This document shows, piece by piece, positions 63,152-64,000 of a DNA stretch of 64,000 bases. A program made the translations under genes and the position numbers. The stretch lies in contig NZ_LMIT01000001.1 in assembly GCF_001428825.1 (NCBI RefSeq), positions 607,874-671,873 on the forward strand. The letters run 5' to 3'. The notes under the pieces were generated by a model that was given only the letters and a program-made list of their open reading frames with translations, was not told the origin of the DNA and did not search any database. The stretch comes from Nocardioides sp. Root240 (lineage in GTDB: Bacteria; Actinomycetota; Actinomycetes; Propionibacteriales; Nocardioidaceae). The first letter of the stretch is position 1. Every line of letters starts with the position of its first letter.

Positions 63152-63865
63152 TCAACCGCCGAACGCGGCCCGCTCGCCGCGAGCGAACTTGCGCCGCCCC
63201 AACGCGTGGATCACCCGGAACGGCGGACCGGCGACGCGGTCGACCTGCGCCGCCGCCTGCGGCGCAAGCCCCTTGTAGACCCACGGCACCATCGTCTTGA
63301 CCTGCGCCAACGACATGCCGCCCCGAAGCTTGGTCTTCTCCAGCTCCGCCCATTCATTGCCATTGACGTACTTCTGGAGGATCTGGATTGCGTCCTTCTC
63401 CTCGTGCGCCAGGTGACCGTCGAGGTTCTCCTGCGTGCGTACGAGCCGCACCACAAGACTCGCCCGCGCGTCCTCGTCGGCCGCCTCCGACAGTCGGTCG
63501 AAGCCGTCTGAGCAGGCCTCCATCAGTGGGTCGATCGACGCGTGCTCCTCCTCCATGTCTTCGAGGACCTGCAGGGCTTCGGCGTCGCCAGCGGCACTGA
63601 CCTTGCCGACCAACAGGGGCCAGACGTAGTCGTCCTCCTTGGTGTGGTGATCGTGCAGCAGCTCACCGAACACAGTCCAGCGCGCCCCAAGGCGCTGCCA
63701 GGCAGCGCGATCTGCCGCCGGAGTCCGTTGGGCGGCAGCGACGAAATCCGCCAGGTCTCTCCGGAACGCGTGGTGCAGGACGTACATCATCGTCATGTCG
63801 GCGGGCCCCGCGGGAGCGGCCGCCTGACCAGGGAGCATCAGCGGGGGCATGGTCGTCTGTGTCAT
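63152..63865 (-). CDS. Hemerythrin-domain protein
   Basis: The 237-residue protein has the HHE four-helix pattern for a di-iron site: H31/H32 in YVLHHAFRRDL, H71-x-H73-H74 and E77 in LHDHHTKEDD, H108 and D112 in EEEHASID, and H151, H154 and E155 in GHLAHEEKD. Stand-alone HHE proteins bind O2 or NO or repair iron-sulfur clusters. The C-terminal 70 residues are basic and may be a tail. ATG 63865 is preferred over upstream codons. Its stop abuts that of the convergent AfsR-like gene, with no gap. The partner is unknown. Confidence 0.9.
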   Translation of the reverse strand: MTQTTMPPLMLPGQAAAPAGPADMTMMYVLHHAFRRDLADFVAAAQRTPAADRAAWQRLGARWTVFGELLHDHHTKEDDYVWPLLVGKVSAAGDAEALQVLEDMEEEHASIDPLMEACSDGFDRLSEAADEDARASLVVRLVRTQENLDGHLAHEEKDAIQILQKYVNGNEWAELEKTKLRGGMSLAQVKTMVPWVYKGLAPQAAAQVDRVAGPPFRVIHALGRRKFARGERAAFGG

Positions 63866-63973
63866 CGTGCGAGCCTTCGTCGTCGTGACAGCAGGCGGTC
63901 TCTGCTGTCGTTCACGTTCATCGTGCAGCGACTCGCTGGGGCCGGACTGGGACGACACTTCAAGCAGCACGGC

Positions 63974-64000
63974 GGCGCCGATCCGGGGTGGATCGGCGCC
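63974..64000. terminator. Perfect hairpin at the window edge
   Basis: GGCGCCGATCC, GGGGT, GGATCGGCGCC give 11-bp perfect arms that end at the last base. It lies upstream of the hemerythrin gene and probably ends a transcript coming from outside the window. Confidence 0.6.

Overview
The window is 64 kb of high-GC DNA with dense, mostly leader-poor genes, GTG starts, long palindromic repeats, and gene families typical of soil Actinobacteria: SARP/BTAD regulators, PucR, an adrenodoxin-type FprA, a cholesterol oxidase and the Pnkp/Hen1 RNA repair pair. The content and the style of the palindromic repeats fit a Nocardioides-like member of the Propionibacteriales. That assignment is inferred from gene content and is not proven here. 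No ribosomal RNA, ordinary tRNA, CRISPR array or prophage was seen.

Layout. 1-6.2 kb: end of an SDR gene, an Lrp regulator divergent from phenylalanine hydroxylase, a GIY-YIG nuclease gene bracketed by two nearly identical 110-bp palindromic repeats, a LysR regulator with a perfect operator palindrome, FprA, a 2-hydroxyacid dehydrogenase and a DsrE protein. 6.3-13.5 kb: a hydrolase-LuxR fusion, an HtrA-like protease, a GH6-like secreted glycosidase, two tiny genes, an HNH protein, an AraC regulator divergent from an NTF2-like protein, and a YhhN lysoplasmalogenase. 13.5-23.6 kb: a Tat-exported cholesterol oxidase behind a KstR-like operator, two RTX proteins, a SemiSWEET-like protein and a 1,221-residue exported protein of unknown function. 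23.8-27.9 kb: a large XRE-ATPase regulator and an M15 peptidase lipoprotein.

27.9-44.7 kb is a candidate metal (probably Mn(II)) oxidation locus. It holds a 1,899-residue animal-type haem peroxidase with RTX repeats (MopA-like), a small membrane-anchored protein, and a 1,544-residue multicopper oxidase (MnxG-like). These are followed by a lytic-transglycosylase-like exported protein, a small membrane protein, a two-component system with an extra receiver-only protein, and a SARP regulator. Four of the promoters carry the same 7-bp half-site repeated at 11-bp spacing, the geometry SARPs recognise, so the SARP may control the locus.

44.8-50.7 kb is an RNA repair and surveillance operon on the minus strand. 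A 189-nt Y RNA contains a circularly permuted, tRNA-like core. It precedes rsr (Ro60/TROVE), hen1 and pnkp, with a 10-bp tandem repeat in the rsr leader. The genes suggest that Ro60/Y RNA surveillance is coupled to Pnkp/Hen1 repair of broken RNA. 50.9-64 kb: a TetR/MFS drug-efflux pair, a desaturase-reductase-ferredoxin fusion next to a PucR regulator, an RCC1-repeat exported protein, a CGNR regulator divergent from an AfsR-like giant regulator across a 29-nt palindrome, and a hemerythrin-domain protein.
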